Shown: one piece after another, positions 35,608 to 44,718 of the stretch
How positions within the stretch are numbered: position 1 is the stretch's first letter
How the letters are laid out: each line of letters begins with the position of its first letter
Origin: an uncultured Algimonas sp.
Lineage (GTDB): Bacteria; Pseudomonadota; Alphaproteobacteria; Caulobacterales; Maricaulaceae
DNA length: 64,000 nt
Direction: 5' to 3'
NCBI GenBank assembly: GCA_937923575.1
Contig: CALDUL010000001.1
Coordinates: 1-64,000, forward strand
Position numbers and translations under genes: made by a program
The notes under the pieces: model-generated
The model's database searches: none
Seen by the model: only the letters and a program-made list of their open reading frames with translations
Told to the model about the DNA's origin: nothing

Positions 35608-37170
35608 ATGTCCAACGCCCCCGAATTCACTGTCTCCGAGCTGGCCAATGGCATCAAGCGGACGATCGAGGACACTTACGGCCGTGTGCGCGTGCGGGGC
35701 GAGCTGGGGCGTGTCACCATCGCCAAGTCCGGGCATTGCTATCTGGACCTGAAGGACGACCGCGCGGTCATCAATTCGATCATCTGGAAGGGTGCCATGG
35801 CGCGGCTGGCGATGCGTCCCGAGGAAGGGATGGAGGTCATTGCGACAGGCAAGATGTCGACCTATCCGGGTCGTTCCAACTACCAGCTGGTGATCGACCG
35901 CATGGAGCTGGCAGGCGAGGGCGCGCTGATGGCGCTGTTGGAAAAGCGCAAACGGGCGCTGGCCGCCGAAGGGCTGTTCGCTGAGGACCGCAAACGCGCT
36001 TTGCCTTTCATGCCAAAGACGATTGGCGTCGTGACATCGCCGACGGGTGCCGTCATCCGCGATATTCTCCACCGCATCGAGGACCGCTTTCCGACCCGTG
36101 TGCTGGTCTGGCCCGTGCTGGTCCAAGGAGACCGCGCGGCGCAGCAAATCGCAGGCGCGATCACGGGCTTCAACAATGCGGATGGCTTCCCGCGTCCCGA
36201 CGTGCTGATCGTTGCGCGCGGTGGCGGCTCGCTCGAAGACCTCTGGTGTTTCAACGAGGAAGTGGTCGTGCGCGCCGCTGCCAATTCGCGCATCCCGCTT
36301 ATCAGCGCGGTCGGGCACGAAACCGACACCACGCTGATCGACTATGTCTCTGACAAGCGTGCGCCGACGCCCACGGGCGCGGCCGAAGTGGCTGTGCCGG
36401 TGAGGGCGGACTGGCTGGAAACGGTCGATGATTACGGCCTGCGCATGATGCGGGGGCTGCGCCGCTCCGTCGCGGACGCCACGACGCGCCTGCGTGCGGC
36501 TCGCCTGCCGAGCCTCGACGGTGTTCTGGCAAATCCGACGCTGCGGCTGGAGGCAGCACGGCTACCGCGGTTCGAGACGTTTGTGGCGCCCAAGCGTGCG
36601 CAGCTCTCGCGCCTGCATCTCACAAGCCCCGCCAGCCTGATCCGCACCAAGTCGGCCCAGCTGTCTGCGGCGCGCCTGCCGATCCCCGCGCGTCTGCTGG
36701 AGTCGTCACAGTCGCGTCTGCAACGCACGACGGAGCGGCTAGGCGCAGCGGCGATGCGCCAGACGGAGCGCCAGCGTAACCAGCTCGCACGGGTCACGCT
36801 TTCCGCTCAGCCCATCCGCCGCGATATCGATGCAAAGTCGGACCGGCTCGCGCGTATTACGGCCTCGCTCGGGCGCGCAGGCCGCAGTGCGCTGGAGGCT
36901 GATCGCGCGCGGTTGGATCGCGCGAGCTCCTTGCTCGATGCGCTCTCCTATCAGGGTGTGCTCGCGCGCGGCTACGCCATGGTGACCGATGCAGACGGTG
37001 CCGTCGTGCGCTCTGCCGAGCAAGCTATGCCGGGACAGCCCGTGACGCTGACCTTCGCCGACGGAAAACGCGCCGCCGTGATCGACGGGGCGACAGCAAA
37101 GAAGCGCAAGGCGTCCAAGCCCAAGGCATCCAAGTCCAAATCTGCGACAGATCAGGCCAGCCTGTTCTGA
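35608..37170 (+). CDS. xseA: Exodeoxyribonuclease VII large subunit
   Basis: A 520-residue protein. The N-terminal OB-fold (about 6-105; [30 protein letters not shown]) is followed by the catalytic domain ([62 protein letters not shown]) and a long helical region. With XseB it degrades single-stranded DNA from both ends. The tail is Lys/Ser-rich ([14 protein letters not shown]). The start ATG 35608 has AAGG 7-8 bases upstream; a longer frame runs back through the hairpin region and is not credible. xseB is not in the window. Confidence 0.96.
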   Translation: MSNAPEFTVSELANGIKRTIEDTYGRVRVRGELGRVTIAKSGHCYLDLKDDRAVINSIIWKGAMARLAMRPEEGMEVIATGKMSTYPGRSNYQLVIDRMELAGEGALMALLEKRKRALAAEGLFAEDRKRALPFMPKTIGVVTSPTGAVIRDILHRIEDRFPTRVLVWPVLVQGDRAAQQIAGAITGFNNADGFPRPDVLIVARGGGSLEDLWCFNEEVVVRAAANSRIPLISAVGHETDTTLIDYVSDKRAPTPTGAAEVAVPVRADWLETVDDYGLRMMRGLRRSVADATTRLRAARLPSLDGVLANPTLRLEAARLPRFETFVAPKRAQLSRLHLTSPASLIRTKSAQLSAARLPIPARLLESSQSRLQRTTERLGAAAMRQTERQRNQLARVTLSAQPIRRDIDAKSDRLARITASLGRAGRSALEADRARLDRASSLLDALSYQGVLARGYAMVTDADGAVVRSAEQAMPGQPVTLTFADGKRAAVIDGATAKKRKASKPKASKSKSATDQASLF

Positions 37171-37214
37171 TGCCACCTGTTTCAATCGCGCGTCTGCCCC
37201 GCTAGACAAGGTCC

Positions 37215-37427
37215 ATGAACATGTTCTTCCAACGCTCAGGCCTCGCCAAGCTTCATTACGGCGCGTCCGATTTCACCATCCTCGAAGGCGGCGCGCATGT
37301 GCTGTGTGCCGTGACGGGCGACGAGATCCCGCTCGAAGAGCTGCGCTACTGGAATGACGACCGGCAGGAAGCCTACCGCGACGCGGGCGCGGCGCTGCAG
37401 GGCTTCCAACGCGCGGGCGTGGTATGA
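37215..37427 (+). CDS. DUF2093-family small protein
   Basis: A 70-residue protein matching DUF2093: LHYGASDFTILEGGAHVLCAVTGDEIPLEELRYW and RQEAYRDA. This family is restricted largely to alphaproteobacteria and usually sits beside xseA, as here. Function unknown. Its stop overlaps the next start (ATGA). Confidence 0.88.
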   Translation: MNMFFQRSGLAKLHYGASDFTILEGGAHVLCAVTGDEIPLEELRYWNDDRQEAYRDAGAALQGFQRAGVV

Positions 37428-38398
37428 GACGGCTCGCGATTATTGGCGCGATGCTGCTGGCCGCGTGTAGTGCGCAGCCGGAGGCGGACGCTCAGGACGA
37501 TGCCGCTTCAGGCGGTGAATATTCGGAGACGTTTGCCTTGGTCTGTGCAGACGGCGCGGATTGCACGCTTCCGACCTCTGTCGATCTACAAGATAGCCAT
37601 CAGAAGCTATTGGCCGAACGCAAACCCCCTTCATTGTCCTGCACTGGAATCGCGCAACAGGGCGGGCTGGTCGTGTGCAACACGCTACCCAATGCCAAGG
37701 TCGAAGTCGGGCGATCGGAGACCGACACCTATACTCAGACAGCCGATGGCAACGGCGTGCTCATTGTCGGGTTTGACCGCGACGAGCCGGCGGCCTTTGT
37801 CCGTACGGGCGAGCACCGCGTCGATTTCGACATCACCCCGCGTGACTACGACACGTCCCGCATCAACGGCCTGCCGAAGAACATGGTCAGCGAATATACA
37901 GAGGACGAGCTCAAGCGCATTCGGGCCGCTTCGGCGCGCAAGAAAGTCGGCTTCGCATCCAAGGTGGAAGAGATCGGCTTTGCGGATGGCTTCATCTATC
38001 CGGTCGCAGATCACATCAAGACGACCAATTTCGGCGCGCAGCGCATATTGAACGGCGATCCCAAGCGCCCGCATTTCGGCGTCGATCTCGCCGCGCCCAA
38101 GGGCACACCGATCCTTGCGCCCGCCGACGGTATCGTCAGCCTCGCCGATGAGGACATGTATTTCGAAGGTTCGCTCATCATGATCGACCACGGGCAGGGG
38201 CTGATCAGCTATTACCTGCACAATGAAGAGGTGATGGTCGAAGCGGGTGAGCGTGTGGTGCAGGGACAGCAGATCGGCACGGTCGGTTCGCGCGGGCGTT
38301 CCACGGGCCCGCATCTGTGCTGGCGGCTGAAATGGCGCGGGCGTAATCTCGATCCCGAACTGCTTACGCGCTGGCAAGACGAGGCGGTCGCGCAATGA
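37424..38398 (+). CDS. M23-family peptidase-like lipoprotein with altered zinc site
   Basis: A 324-residue protein. MRRLAIIGAMLLAAC is a lipoprotein signal (Cys15). The LytM/M23 domain is at about 195-315: H217 and D221 in HFGVD are the first two zinc ligands, H266 lies in YYLHNEE, and the final motif is GPHLCW, so H297 is kept but the third zinc ligand position (normally His of HLH/HxH) is Cys299. Cys can bind zinc, so the enzyme may be active or a regulator of other hydrolases. It overlaps both neighbours by ATGA, coupling it to DUF2093 and the chorismate mutase gene. Confidence 0.88.
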   Translation: MRRLAIIGAMLLAACSAQPEADAQDDAASGGEYSETFALVCADGADCTLPTSVDLQDSHQKLLAERKPPSLSCTGIAQQGGLVVCNTLPNAKVEVGRSETDTYTQTADGNGVLIVGFDRDEPAAFVRTGEHRVDFDITPRDYDTSRINGLPKNMVSEYTEDELKRIRAASARKKVGFASKVEEIGFADGFIYPVADHIKTTNFGAQRILNGDPKRPHFGVDLAAPKGTPILAPADGIVSLADEDMYFEGSLIMIDHGQGLISYYLHNEEVMVEAGERVVQGQQIGTVGSRGRSTGPHLCWRLKWRGRNLDPELLTRWQDEAVAQ

Positions 38399-38703
38399 CG
38401 CCGGCTCCCGAAGACTGCCGCACCATGACCGATGTGCGCGCGGGCGTGGACGCGCTCGACCGTGAATTGGTGCGGCTGCTGGTCATCCGCCAAGGCTATA
38501 TGAATGCAGCCGCGCGCATCAAACCGAACCGCGACGCCGTCTATGACGAGGCGCGGATCGAGGATGTCGTGGCCAAGGTGCTGACCGAGTCGGAGCGGCT
38601 CGGGCTGTCTGCGGACATTGCCGAACCCGTCTGGCGCAAGCTGATCGAGCGCTGCATCGCGCATGAATTCGACCGCTATGACGCAACGCGGGGCGCGGCT
38701 TAG
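38395..38703 (+). CDS. AroQ-type chorismate mutase / isochorismate-pyruvate lyase-like protein
   Basis: A 102-residue all-helical protein. MTDVRAGVDALDRELVRLLVIRQGYMNAAARIK is the first AroQ helix, and AVWRKLIERCIAHEF-like PVWRKLIERCIAHEF is the third. The pattern CRTMTDVRAGVDALD...AARIK is closer to the PchB-like subgroup, so chorismate mutase or isochorismate lyase activity are both possible; the neighbours do not decide. It overlaps the peptidase stop (ATGA). An internal ATG in CRTMTDVR is a weaker alternative start. Confidence 0.82.
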   Translation: MTPAPEDCRTMTDVRAGVDALDRELVRLLVIRQGYMNAAARIKPNRDAVYDEARIEDVVAKVLTESERLGLSADIAEPVWRKLIERCIAHEFDRYDATRGAA

Positions 38704-38761
38704 CGAAGAGCGGAGGCCGACCGGAACCGGGGCGCTGTTGGCTCGGCCGACCCCCTAACCG

Positions 38762-39187
38762 TTAGCCCTTCCAGTCGCCGGTCACCATGCAGGTGCCATT
38801 GCTCTGGGCCGTTGTTCCGGACGGGCACGAGACGGGAGCTGTCTGTGCCTGTGTCGGAGCCGGGGCGGGCGTTTCGGATATGGGGGTGCTCATGACAGCG
38901 TCCTTGCCGTCCATGGTCGTTACGGGTTTGACGGTGCCGTCCTTCATGGTCGCTTCGCCGCCCATCATGGCATCGTCGGCCATCACGGGTTCGGCTGTCG
39001 TGTCGGGCGCGTTCAGTTCCTCGGCGGCCTCCATGACCTCCTCGGCTGACTCCATCGTCTCTTCGGCGGCATCCATGACGGCGGCTTTGTCCTCGCTCAT
39101 GCTGTCTTGAGCATAGGCCGGAGCGGCGGCGAGTGCGAAGCCGAGTGCGGCCACCGCGGTGATCGCGGGAAGAATTCTATTGGGCAT
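38762..39187 (-). CDS. Small secreted Met/Ala/Glu-rich protein
   Basis: A 141-residue protein. A signal peptide (ILPAITAVAALGFALAAAPAYA) is followed by a low-complexity helix of repeated EETMESAEEVMEAAEEL type, a Met/Gly segment (ADDAMMGGEATMKDG), a Pro/Thr linker and a short C-terminal module with two Cys (SCPSGTTAQSNGTCMVTGDW) that could form a disulfide loop. No family recognised. Start at 39187 or 39199 cannot be separated; the difference is four residues. Convergent with the chorismate mutase gene. Confidence 0.68.
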   Translation of the reverse strand: MPNRILPAITAVAALGFALAAAPAYAQDSMSEDKAAVMDAAEETMESAEEVMEAAEELNAPDTTAEPVMADDAMMGGEATMKDGTVKPVTTMDGKDAVMSTPISETPAPAPTQAQTAPVSCPSGTTAQSNGTCMVTGDWKG

Positions 39188-39288
39188 TGGATCTCTCATT
39201 CCGTGCCCCCCATTGCGATCACACTGACGGGCGAATGGGGCAGGAATTTGGCGCACCTGTGGAGAGCGGATTAAATCGGTAGCCCCAG

Positions 39289-39783
39289 CTAACGCCGGAA
39301 GCCAGGCGCATAGACAATCTCGCCCACGCGTGGCCGGCCGTCGAGCCACAATCCCTGCACCGCAGGCGACGGCACGCTGCCATGGGTCAGCCCGCTGTCG
39401 CCGACAAAGCCGAAGCGCGCGTAATAGTTCGGATCGCCGACCAGCACGCAGGCCTTGGCGTCCAGCGCCCGCAGCCGCGACAGGCCTTCCTTGATGAGCA
39501 TGGTGCCAATTCCGGAATTCTTCCGCGACGGCTCAGCGCAGACTGGGCCGAGACCATAGAGACGGTCGACCTCACCTGCGATGGACACGGGCGAGAACGC
39601 AACGTGCCCGACGATCTCTCCCGCATCGTCTGCCACGAGCGAGATCGTCAAATCGCCGTCCTCGCGCAGGCGCTCGATGATCGGTCCCTCCGTCCCGGAT
39701 GAAAATGGCATAGGCGCGAAAGCGGCCTGAGTGACGGCGTAGATCGCCGCAATATCACCCGGCTGTTCGCCGCGGATGATCAC
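39289..39783 (-). CDS. GNAT-family N-acetyltransferase (YhbS-like)
   Basis: A 164-residue GNAT domain: IIRGEQPGDIAAIYAVTQAAF at the N-terminus, the acetyl-CoA loop in GLGPVCAEPSRKNSGIGTMLIKEGL (Q/RxxGxG/A variant KNSGIG), then VLVGDPNYYARFGF typical of the YhbS group. The acceptor is unknown. The GTG start at 39783 overlaps the lpxL stop (GTGA), placing it last in the lipid A operon, but such coupling does not prove a role in lipid A. Confidence 0.88.
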   Translation of the reverse strand: MIIRGEQPGDIAAIYAVTQAAFAPMPFSSGTEGPIIERLREDGDLTISLVADDAGEIVGHVAFSPVSIAGEVDRLYGLGPVCAEPSRKNSGIGTMLIKEGLSRLRALDAKACVLVGDPNYYARFGFVGDSGLTHGSVPSPAVQGLWLDGRPRVGEIVYAPGFRR

Positions 39784-40664
39784 TTATAGTGCTTTCGCGG
39801 CCAGCGACGATGGACCCAGAACCATTGTGCTGGCGCTTCGCGAATCCGGTCCTCGATAAATCGGTTCACGGCGCGCACACCCGATTCCACATCCGTATCA
39901 CGCGCGCCGATGCGCTCCCATTCCAGCGGCGGGTAGAAGCGCACATGGAACCGGTCGCGGTCGCGGGTAACGCCCATGGGAATGATGGGGCGCTTGGTTT
40001 TCAGTGACAGCCGAACAGCGCCCTGCGCCGTCATGGCGGCCGCGCCGAAGAGCGGCAGCTCCAGCCCTGTATTGAACTTCTGGTCATTGAGAATGGCGAT
40101 GCTCTCGCCGCTCCGAAGGGCCGTGAACAGCTCCCGCCCGCCGCGGTGCGTGCTCTTCTGAACGAGAAATTGTGTGCCGTAGGCTTCGCGCTGTTCGCGC
40201 ACGCGGCGGTCGATTAGCGGGTTGTTGATCTTGCGGTAGGTGACGCGGACCGGTTGCTCACTCTGCGTCAGCACAGTCGCCATGACCTCCCAATTGGCGA
40301 AGTGACCGCTGATCAGAATGGCAGGCGCGTGGGCGTAGAAGATGTCCAGGCCTTCGACCGTGACGCGGGCGTCACTCTCGAAGGCTCGGATGCGGTCGGT
40401 CAGCGCAAACTCGCCGAAGGTCCGGCCCAGATTATCCCACTGGTCTCGCAGTAGCCCTTTGATCTCAGGCTCGGACGCGTCCGGGAAAGCGATGCGCAGA
40501 TTTGTGCGCGCGACATGTTGCTTGGAGCTAAGCGGGCCGAGCAGACGCAGCAGAAAGCCGCCCGCAGCGCTCACCCAAGCGAAGGGCAGACGGCGCAGCA
40601 GGCCGGTCACCGCATCGTAGAAAAAGGCTTCGACGCGGTGGCTGAATTTGATGTCATCGCTCAA
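39780..40664 (-). CDS. lpxL: Lipid A biosynthesis acyltransferase (LpxL/HtrB family)
   Basis: A 294-residue inner-membrane-associated acyltransferase that adds a secondary acyl chain to Kdo2-lipid IV-A. The catalytic HxxxxE motif is SGHFANWE (near residue 120), followed by YRKINNPLI and ILNDQKF. An N-terminal hydrophobic region (FAWVSAAGGFLLRLLGPL) anchors it. It overlaps the lpxK stop (ATGA). Only one late acyltransferase is visible here, so the final acylation number cannot be judged. Confidence 0.92.
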   Translation of the reverse strand: MSDDIKFSHRVEAFFYDAVTGLLRRLPFAWVSAAGGFLLRLLGPLSSKQHVARTNLRIAFPDASEPEIKGLLRDQWDNLGRTFGEFALTDRIRAFESDARVTVEGLDIFYAHAPAILISGHFANWEVMATVLTQSEQPVRVTYRKINNPLIDRRVREQREAYGTQFLVQKSTHRGGRELFTALRSGESIAILNDQKFNTGLELPLFGAAAMTAQGAVRLSLKTKRPIIPMGVTRDRDRFHVRFYPPLEWERIGARDTDVESGVRAVNRFIEDRIREAPAQWFWVHRRWPRKHYK

Positions 40665-41659
40665 GGGGTGGCGGCGCTGATAATGGGGTGGAGAAGGCGG
40701 CGCAGGGTCAGCTCGTCCTCGAACCGGACTTCAACCGGGAAAGCATGGATGCCGCGTCGGTAACCGCCCGGCAGGCGGACATAGTCCTTTTCCGTCGTGA
40801 TCAGCGCGGCGTCATACTCGGATGCCAGCACGAAAAGCCCCTCGACCTCGGTATCAGTAAATTTGTGATGGTCGGAAAATGGAACGGCCTCGACCAGATC
40901 AGCCCCCATGCGGCGCAGGCTGTCGAAGAACTTGTCAGGCCGCCCGATGCCCGCAAAGGCGTAGAGCTTGCCCTTGGGTGGCTCCGACTTCGGCGCGAGA
41001 TAGGCGGGTATGACGGTCAGACCGGACAGCTGTTCGCGCAGGCGGTCGCTGATCCGGTAGGTCGGCTCGGGCTTCATCAATATGACGGCGTCCGTGCGCT
41101 CCAATGCGTCCGCAAGCGGTTCGCGCAAGGGTCCAGCCGGCACGACGCAGCCATTGCCAAAGCCCACTTCCGCATCGACGACCAGCAGCGAAAGCGTCTT
41201 CTTCACCAGCGGGTTCTGGTGGCCATCATCCAGCACGAGGCAGTCCGCGCCCGCGCTCACGGCCGCTACCGCTCCTTCGTCACGGGCGGCAGCAACCCAG
41301 ACGGGTCCGGCACGGGCGAGCAGCAGCGGTTCGTCGCCGACGTCTTCCGCGCTGTGGCCGCGCGAGACCGGGACGGGCCCCTTCAACTGCCCGCCATAGC
41401 CGCGTGTGAGCGCATAGGCATCGACACCCATGCGGCGCAGGCTTTGCAGCAGGTAGATCGCGACTGGCGTTTTGCCCGTTCCGCCCAGCGTCGCATTGCC
41501 GACGCAGATCACGGGTACGCCAGGGTCGAGCGGATTGGCCTTGGCGCGCCGACGGCGGCCCGCCCAAGTGTAGATGGCGCCCAGCGGACGCAGCAGCAGG
41601 CGCAGCAGCGGCGCACCCTCCCGGCCATCGGGTGAGTTCCAGAATTCCGGTGGTCTCAT
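40661..41659 (-). CDS. lpxK: Tetraacyldisaccharide 4'-kinase
   Basis: A 332-residue kinase that phosphorylates the 4' position of the lipid A precursor. It has an N-terminal hydrophobic helix, the Walker A loop NATLGGTGKTPVAIYLL (near residue 56), LTRGYGG, GDEPLLLA, and LDDGHQN (Walker B-like, catalytic DDGxQ), plus the C-terminal TTEKDYVRL. The start MRPPEFW at 41659 is standard for the family. It follows waaA by 10 bases. Confidence 0.95.
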   Translation of the reverse strand: MRPPEFWNSPDGREGAPLLRLLLRPLGAIYTWAGRRRRAKANPLDPGVPVICVGNATLGGTGKTPVAIYLLQSLRRMGVDAYALTRGYGGQLKGPVPVSRGHSAEDVGDEPLLLARAGPVWVAAARDEGAVAAVSAGADCLVLDDGHQNPLVKKTLSLLVVDAEVGFGNGCVVPAGPLREPLADALERTDAVILMKPEPTYRISDRLREQLSGLTVIPAYLAPKSEPPKGKLYAFAGIGRPDKFFDSLRRMGADLVEAVPFSDHHKFTDTEVEGLFVLASEYDAALITTEKDYVRLPGGYRRGIHAFPVEVRFEDELTLRRLLHPIISAATP

Positions 41660-41669
41660 GGGGCAGGCC

Positions 41670-42878
41670 TCACAGCAAAGCCTCCAGCTCGGCGACCGTG
41701 CGGTCCAGCGCGCCCGACTGCTTCGCCGCAAATTCGGATGCACGCGCGGCCATGTCCGACAATGTGCCGTCCAGCCCGGCACGTATATGCGCGGGCGCGG
41801 TCATCTCATCGACGGCCATCACCGCGTTGCTTTGGAGCATGTCGTCATAGAGCGGCTTGAAACTGAGGCGGTGCGGTCCTGTCAAGACCGGCACACCGGC
41901 GCGCGCAGCCTCCAGCGGATTATGGCCGAGCAGGCTCTCGTCGAACGAGCCGCCCATGACGCAGACTTCGCTGGCTGCCAATGCAAGACCCATCTCTCCC
42001 AGAGTGTCCATGATATAGCCGTCCGCGCTGGCCCGTTCCCCGCGCGAACGCAGGGGCAGTCCGGTCGCGGCGGCAATTGCAGGGCCGCGCGCGGGGTGAC
42101 GGGGGACCCAGATCACGGGTGCTTCGATCTGCGCGCGGATGCGGTGAATCGCGTTTTCTTCTGCCTCGTGCGTCGAGGCGGCGAGCCAGGCTTTGCCGCG
42201 CAGTTGGGCGCGGATCGACTCGGCAGCTTCTGCATCGAAAGACAGAGCGGAGGCATCCAGTTTTAGGCTCCCGACATCCGGCACATCGCGCATGGCAATA
42301 GACGCGAGCGCATCGGCCGTGCTCCTGTCGGCGGCCAGAATTGTGTCGAAGGCGCCGAAGACCGACTCGGCCAGTTTCTGCCGCTTTCGCCATCCTGCGA
42401 CGGACTTGGCGTTCATGCGCGCATTGATCAGCGCGAGTTTTGCGCCGGATCGCTGCGCCGTCCAGATCAGGTTGGGCCAGATCTCGCTCTCGGCCAGCAC
42501 CATCAGATCGGGTCGCCAATAGGCCATGAACCGCGCCGTCGCGTGCGGCGTGTCGGCCGGGAGATATTGGTGGATCGCGCGTGCGGGCAGCTGCTTGGCC
42601 AGCAGTTCGGCGGATGTCTTCGTGCCGGATGTGACCAGCACGTGTCGGCCCTTGGTTTCCAGCAGGCGGTCGATCAGCGGGCGCAGCATCTGCGTCTCGC
42701 CCACGCTCGCGCCGTGCAGCCAGATCAGTTGTCCGGGCGGACGGTCGGCGTCGGTGCGCCCGAAGCGCTCACCCAACCGCGCAGGATCTTCCTTGCCCTG
42801 TGCAGCCCGTCGACGCAGCCACAACGGCAGGACGAGCGCGGCCAGGGAACTGACAAATCGATAGAGCAGCGGGCTCAT
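41670..42878 (-). CDS. waaA: Kdo transferase
   Basis: A 402-residue GT-B glycosyltransferase that attaches Kdo to lipid IV-A. N-terminal membrane helix (LLYRFVSSLAALVLPLWL), then IWLHGASVGETQ (active-site Glu), SGTKTSAELL, AESEIWPNLI, NARMN and the C-terminal GGSFDESLLGHNPLEAARAGVPVLTGPH (nucleotide-sugar site). Full length. It overlaps the upstream acyltransferase stop (ATGA). Confidence 0.96.
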   Translation of the reverse strand: MSPLLYRFVSSLAALVLPLWLRRRAAQGKEDPARLGERFGRTDADRPPGQLIWLHGASVGETQMLRPLIDRLLETKGRHVLVTSGTKTSAELLAKQLPARAIHQYLPADTPHATARFMAYWRPDLMVLAESEIWPNLIWTAQRSGAKLALINARMNAKSVAGWRKRQKLAESVFGAFDTILAADRSTADALASIAMRDVPDVGSLKLDASALSFDAEAAESIRAQLRGKAWLAASTHEAEENAIHRIRAQIEAPVIWVPRHPARGPAIAAATGLPLRSRGERASADGYIMDTLGEMGLALAASEVCVMGGSFDESLLGHNPLEAARAGVPVLTGPHRLSFKPLYDDMLQSNAVMAVDEMTAPAHIRAGLDGTLSDMAARASEFAAKQSGALDRTVAELEALL

Positions 42879-43585
42879 GCCGGCAGCACTTCCGGTCGTC
42901 CGAGAGCGGTGTCCGCACTGGCGAGCAGCGCGTTCATCTCGGCTTCAACACGCGCGCGCGCGGACTCCAGGGCGGCGTCATCGGCGTCCGGTGCGAGCCG
43001 TTCCGGTGTGCCCCAGATGATCCGACCGCGGCCAAAGGGCAGGGGCAGCACAAAGCGGTCCCAGCTATTGAACTGCTTCGCCTTGGACACGGCGAAAGTG
43101 CAGGGCAGAACGGGTGCGCCGGTCATCCGCGCGAGGCGGAACGGACCCGCCGGGACGCGCTGACGCGGACCTCTCGGCCCGTCCGGTGTGATGACCACGC
43201 AGCCGCCGCCCGCAATGGCTTCGACGATCTCTCGCCCCGCCTTGCCGCCGCCCTTGACCTTGGTCTTGGCTGCATTCCTGGCCGATCCGCGCACAACGTC
43301 GAGCCCGAGCCAGCGGCAGGTCCAGGCGACGACCGCGCCGTCGCGCGAGCGCGAGATCAGCACATGCGGCTGCTGATAGCCGCGCCGCCATGCGGAGGTC
43401 AGCAGCAGGAAGCGCGAATGAAAGGTCAGCGCGATCAGGCCCTGACCGCCGTCGATAATCGGCTGAGCGCGCTCCGGGTGCTCAACCTCCCAGCGCGTCG
43501 TGTATTTAACGAGTGTCATCCAGAGCGCGACGAGCCCGCCAATGACAGCCTGCATGGGTGTGGAGCGCATTGCGCGTTTGAACAC
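42875..43585 (-). CDS. DUF374-type lysophospholipid acyltransferase-like protein
   Basis: A 236-residue protein of the DUF374 branch of the PlsC/LPLAT fold. The key pieces are LTFHSRFLLL (His-x4-acceptor region; the usual Asp/Glu after His is not obvious), LISRSRDGAVVAWTCRWLGLDVVRGS and VVITPDGPRGPRQRV. Members sit next to waaA in many alphaproteobacteria and are thought to act in lipid A or lipoprotein lipid metabolism. The start is set at GTG 43585, which has GGGAG about 8 bases upstream. Confidence 0.85.
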   Translation of the reverse strand: MFKRAMRSTPMQAVIGGLVALWMTLVKYTTRWEVEHPERAQPIIDGGQGLIALTFHSRFLLLTSAWRRGYQQPHVLISRSRDGAVVAWTCRWLGLDVVRGSARNAAKTKVKGGGKAGREIVEAIAGGGCVVITPDGPRGPRQRVPAGPFRLARMTGAPVLPCTFAVSKAKQFNSWDRFVLPLPFGRGRIIWGTPERLAPDADDAALESARARVEAEMNALLASADTALGRPEVLPA

Positions 43586-43620
43586 GTGAGCTCTCCCTGT
43601 TAGCGGCGCACGCACACGCC

Positions 43621-44292
43621 ATGGACTACAAACCTCTCAATCTCAACGACCCGGCTGACCGGAAACAGGCCCGCTACGATCTGACGTGGGGGGATCACGG
43701 TTTTCTGCGCAAGCGCTTCGCCAATCGCCACGACATCGGCGGCGGCATGTTTCGCGAGAATCAGCCCTCACCCGAGCGCATAGCGACGCTGGCCAGCGAG
43801 GGCATCAAGACCATCGTCAATCTGCGCGGGCCGAGCCCCAAGGGCTTCTACCTGCTGGAGAAGGAAGCCTGCGAGGCGCATGGTATCGACCTGGTGAACT
43901 ACCGCATGTATTCGCGCGACGTTCACTCCAAGGAGCGCATCCTTGGCACGCGCGCCCTGTTCGAGGAGATCGAATATCCGGCTATGATGCACTGCAAATC
44001 GGGCGCGGACCGCACCGGGATCATGGGCGTGCTCTACCGCCACTTTCGAATGGGCGACACGATCGAGGAAGCGCTGGATCAGCTCTCATTCAGCTACCTC
44101 CATGTGCGCCATGGAAAGACCGGCATGCTCGACTATTTCTTCGAGCAATATCTGAAATATGACAAAGAGCATGGTCCGATTACCTTCACCGAATGGGTCG
44201 AGGGGCCGTATGATCCGGCGACGGTCAAGGCTGGCTTCATGTCGCATTGGACCGGTAATGCGCTGACCGAGTGGATATTGCGCCGGGAGTAG
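43621..44292 (+). CDS. Dual-specificity/tyrosine phosphatase-like protein
   Basis: A 223-residue protein with the PTP loop HCKSGADRTG (Cys125-x5-Arg131) and a general-acid region around YSRDVHSKER. The fold matches short DSP-type phosphatases that in alphaproteobacteria lie beside lipid A or Kdo genes. Substrate could be a protein or a lipid/sugar phosphate; neither is proven. It is divergent from the DUF374-waaA operon with 35 bases between the start codons, so the two promoters overlap. Confidence 0.88.
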   Translation: MDYKPLNLNDPADRKQARYDLTWGDHGFLRKRFANRHDIGGGMFRENQPSPERIATLASEGIKTIVNLRGPSPKGFYLLEKEACEAHGIDLVNYRMYSRDVHSKERILGTRALFEEIEYPAMMHCKSGADRTGIMGVLYRHFRMGDTIEEALDQLSFSYLHVRHGKTGMLDYFFEQYLKYDKEHGPITFTEWVEGPYDPATVKAGFMSHWTGNALTEWILRRE

Positions 44293-44307
44293 CGTAGCTC
44301 TTTTGCC

Positions 44308-44718
44308 ATGAAGTCGCTGCTCGTCACATTGCTGTTGTTCGCCGCGCCGCCGGCAGACGCGGACGTCGAGGACCGCGCCCGCGCGCTCGGCAAGACGCTG
44401 CGCTGCGTTGTCTGCCAGAACCAATCCATCGAGGAGAGCGATGCGGAGCTGGCCGAGGATATGCGTGAGCTCGTCCGCGAGGAGCTTGCATCCGGCAAGT
44501 CGGAAGCCGAGGTCACCGCTCTGATGCGTGACCGTTACGGCGACTATGTGCTGCTCAAACCACCTGTGCAGCGCAACACGCTGATCCTCTGGTTTGCGCC
44601 GCTGCTGCTTGTCGGTGGGGCGCTGATCTGGATGGTGAGAGCGCGTGGGAGCCGCGCCGATGTGCCTGCGCCGCTGTCAGATTCGGAGCGTGCGCGGCTC
44701 GACGCATTGCGGAAGTGA
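44308..44718 (+). CDS. ccmH: Cytochrome c biogenesis protein CcmH (thioredoxin-like subunit)
   Basis: A 136-residue protein. Signal sequence, then the redox motif LRCVVCQNQSI (Cys33, Cys36), an acidic helix, and one transmembrane helix (TLILWFAPLLLVGGALIWMV). It reduces apocytochrome c for heme ligation in System I. The other ccm genes are not nearby, so ccmH is separated from its usual operon here. Its stop overlaps the next start (GTGA). Confidence 0.93.
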   Translation: MKSLLVTLLLFAAPPADADVEDRARALGKTLRCVVCQNQSIEESDAELAEDMRELVREELASGKSEAEVTALMRDRYGDYVLLKPPVQRNTLILWFAPLLLVGGALIWMVRARGSRADVPAPLSDSERARLDALRK

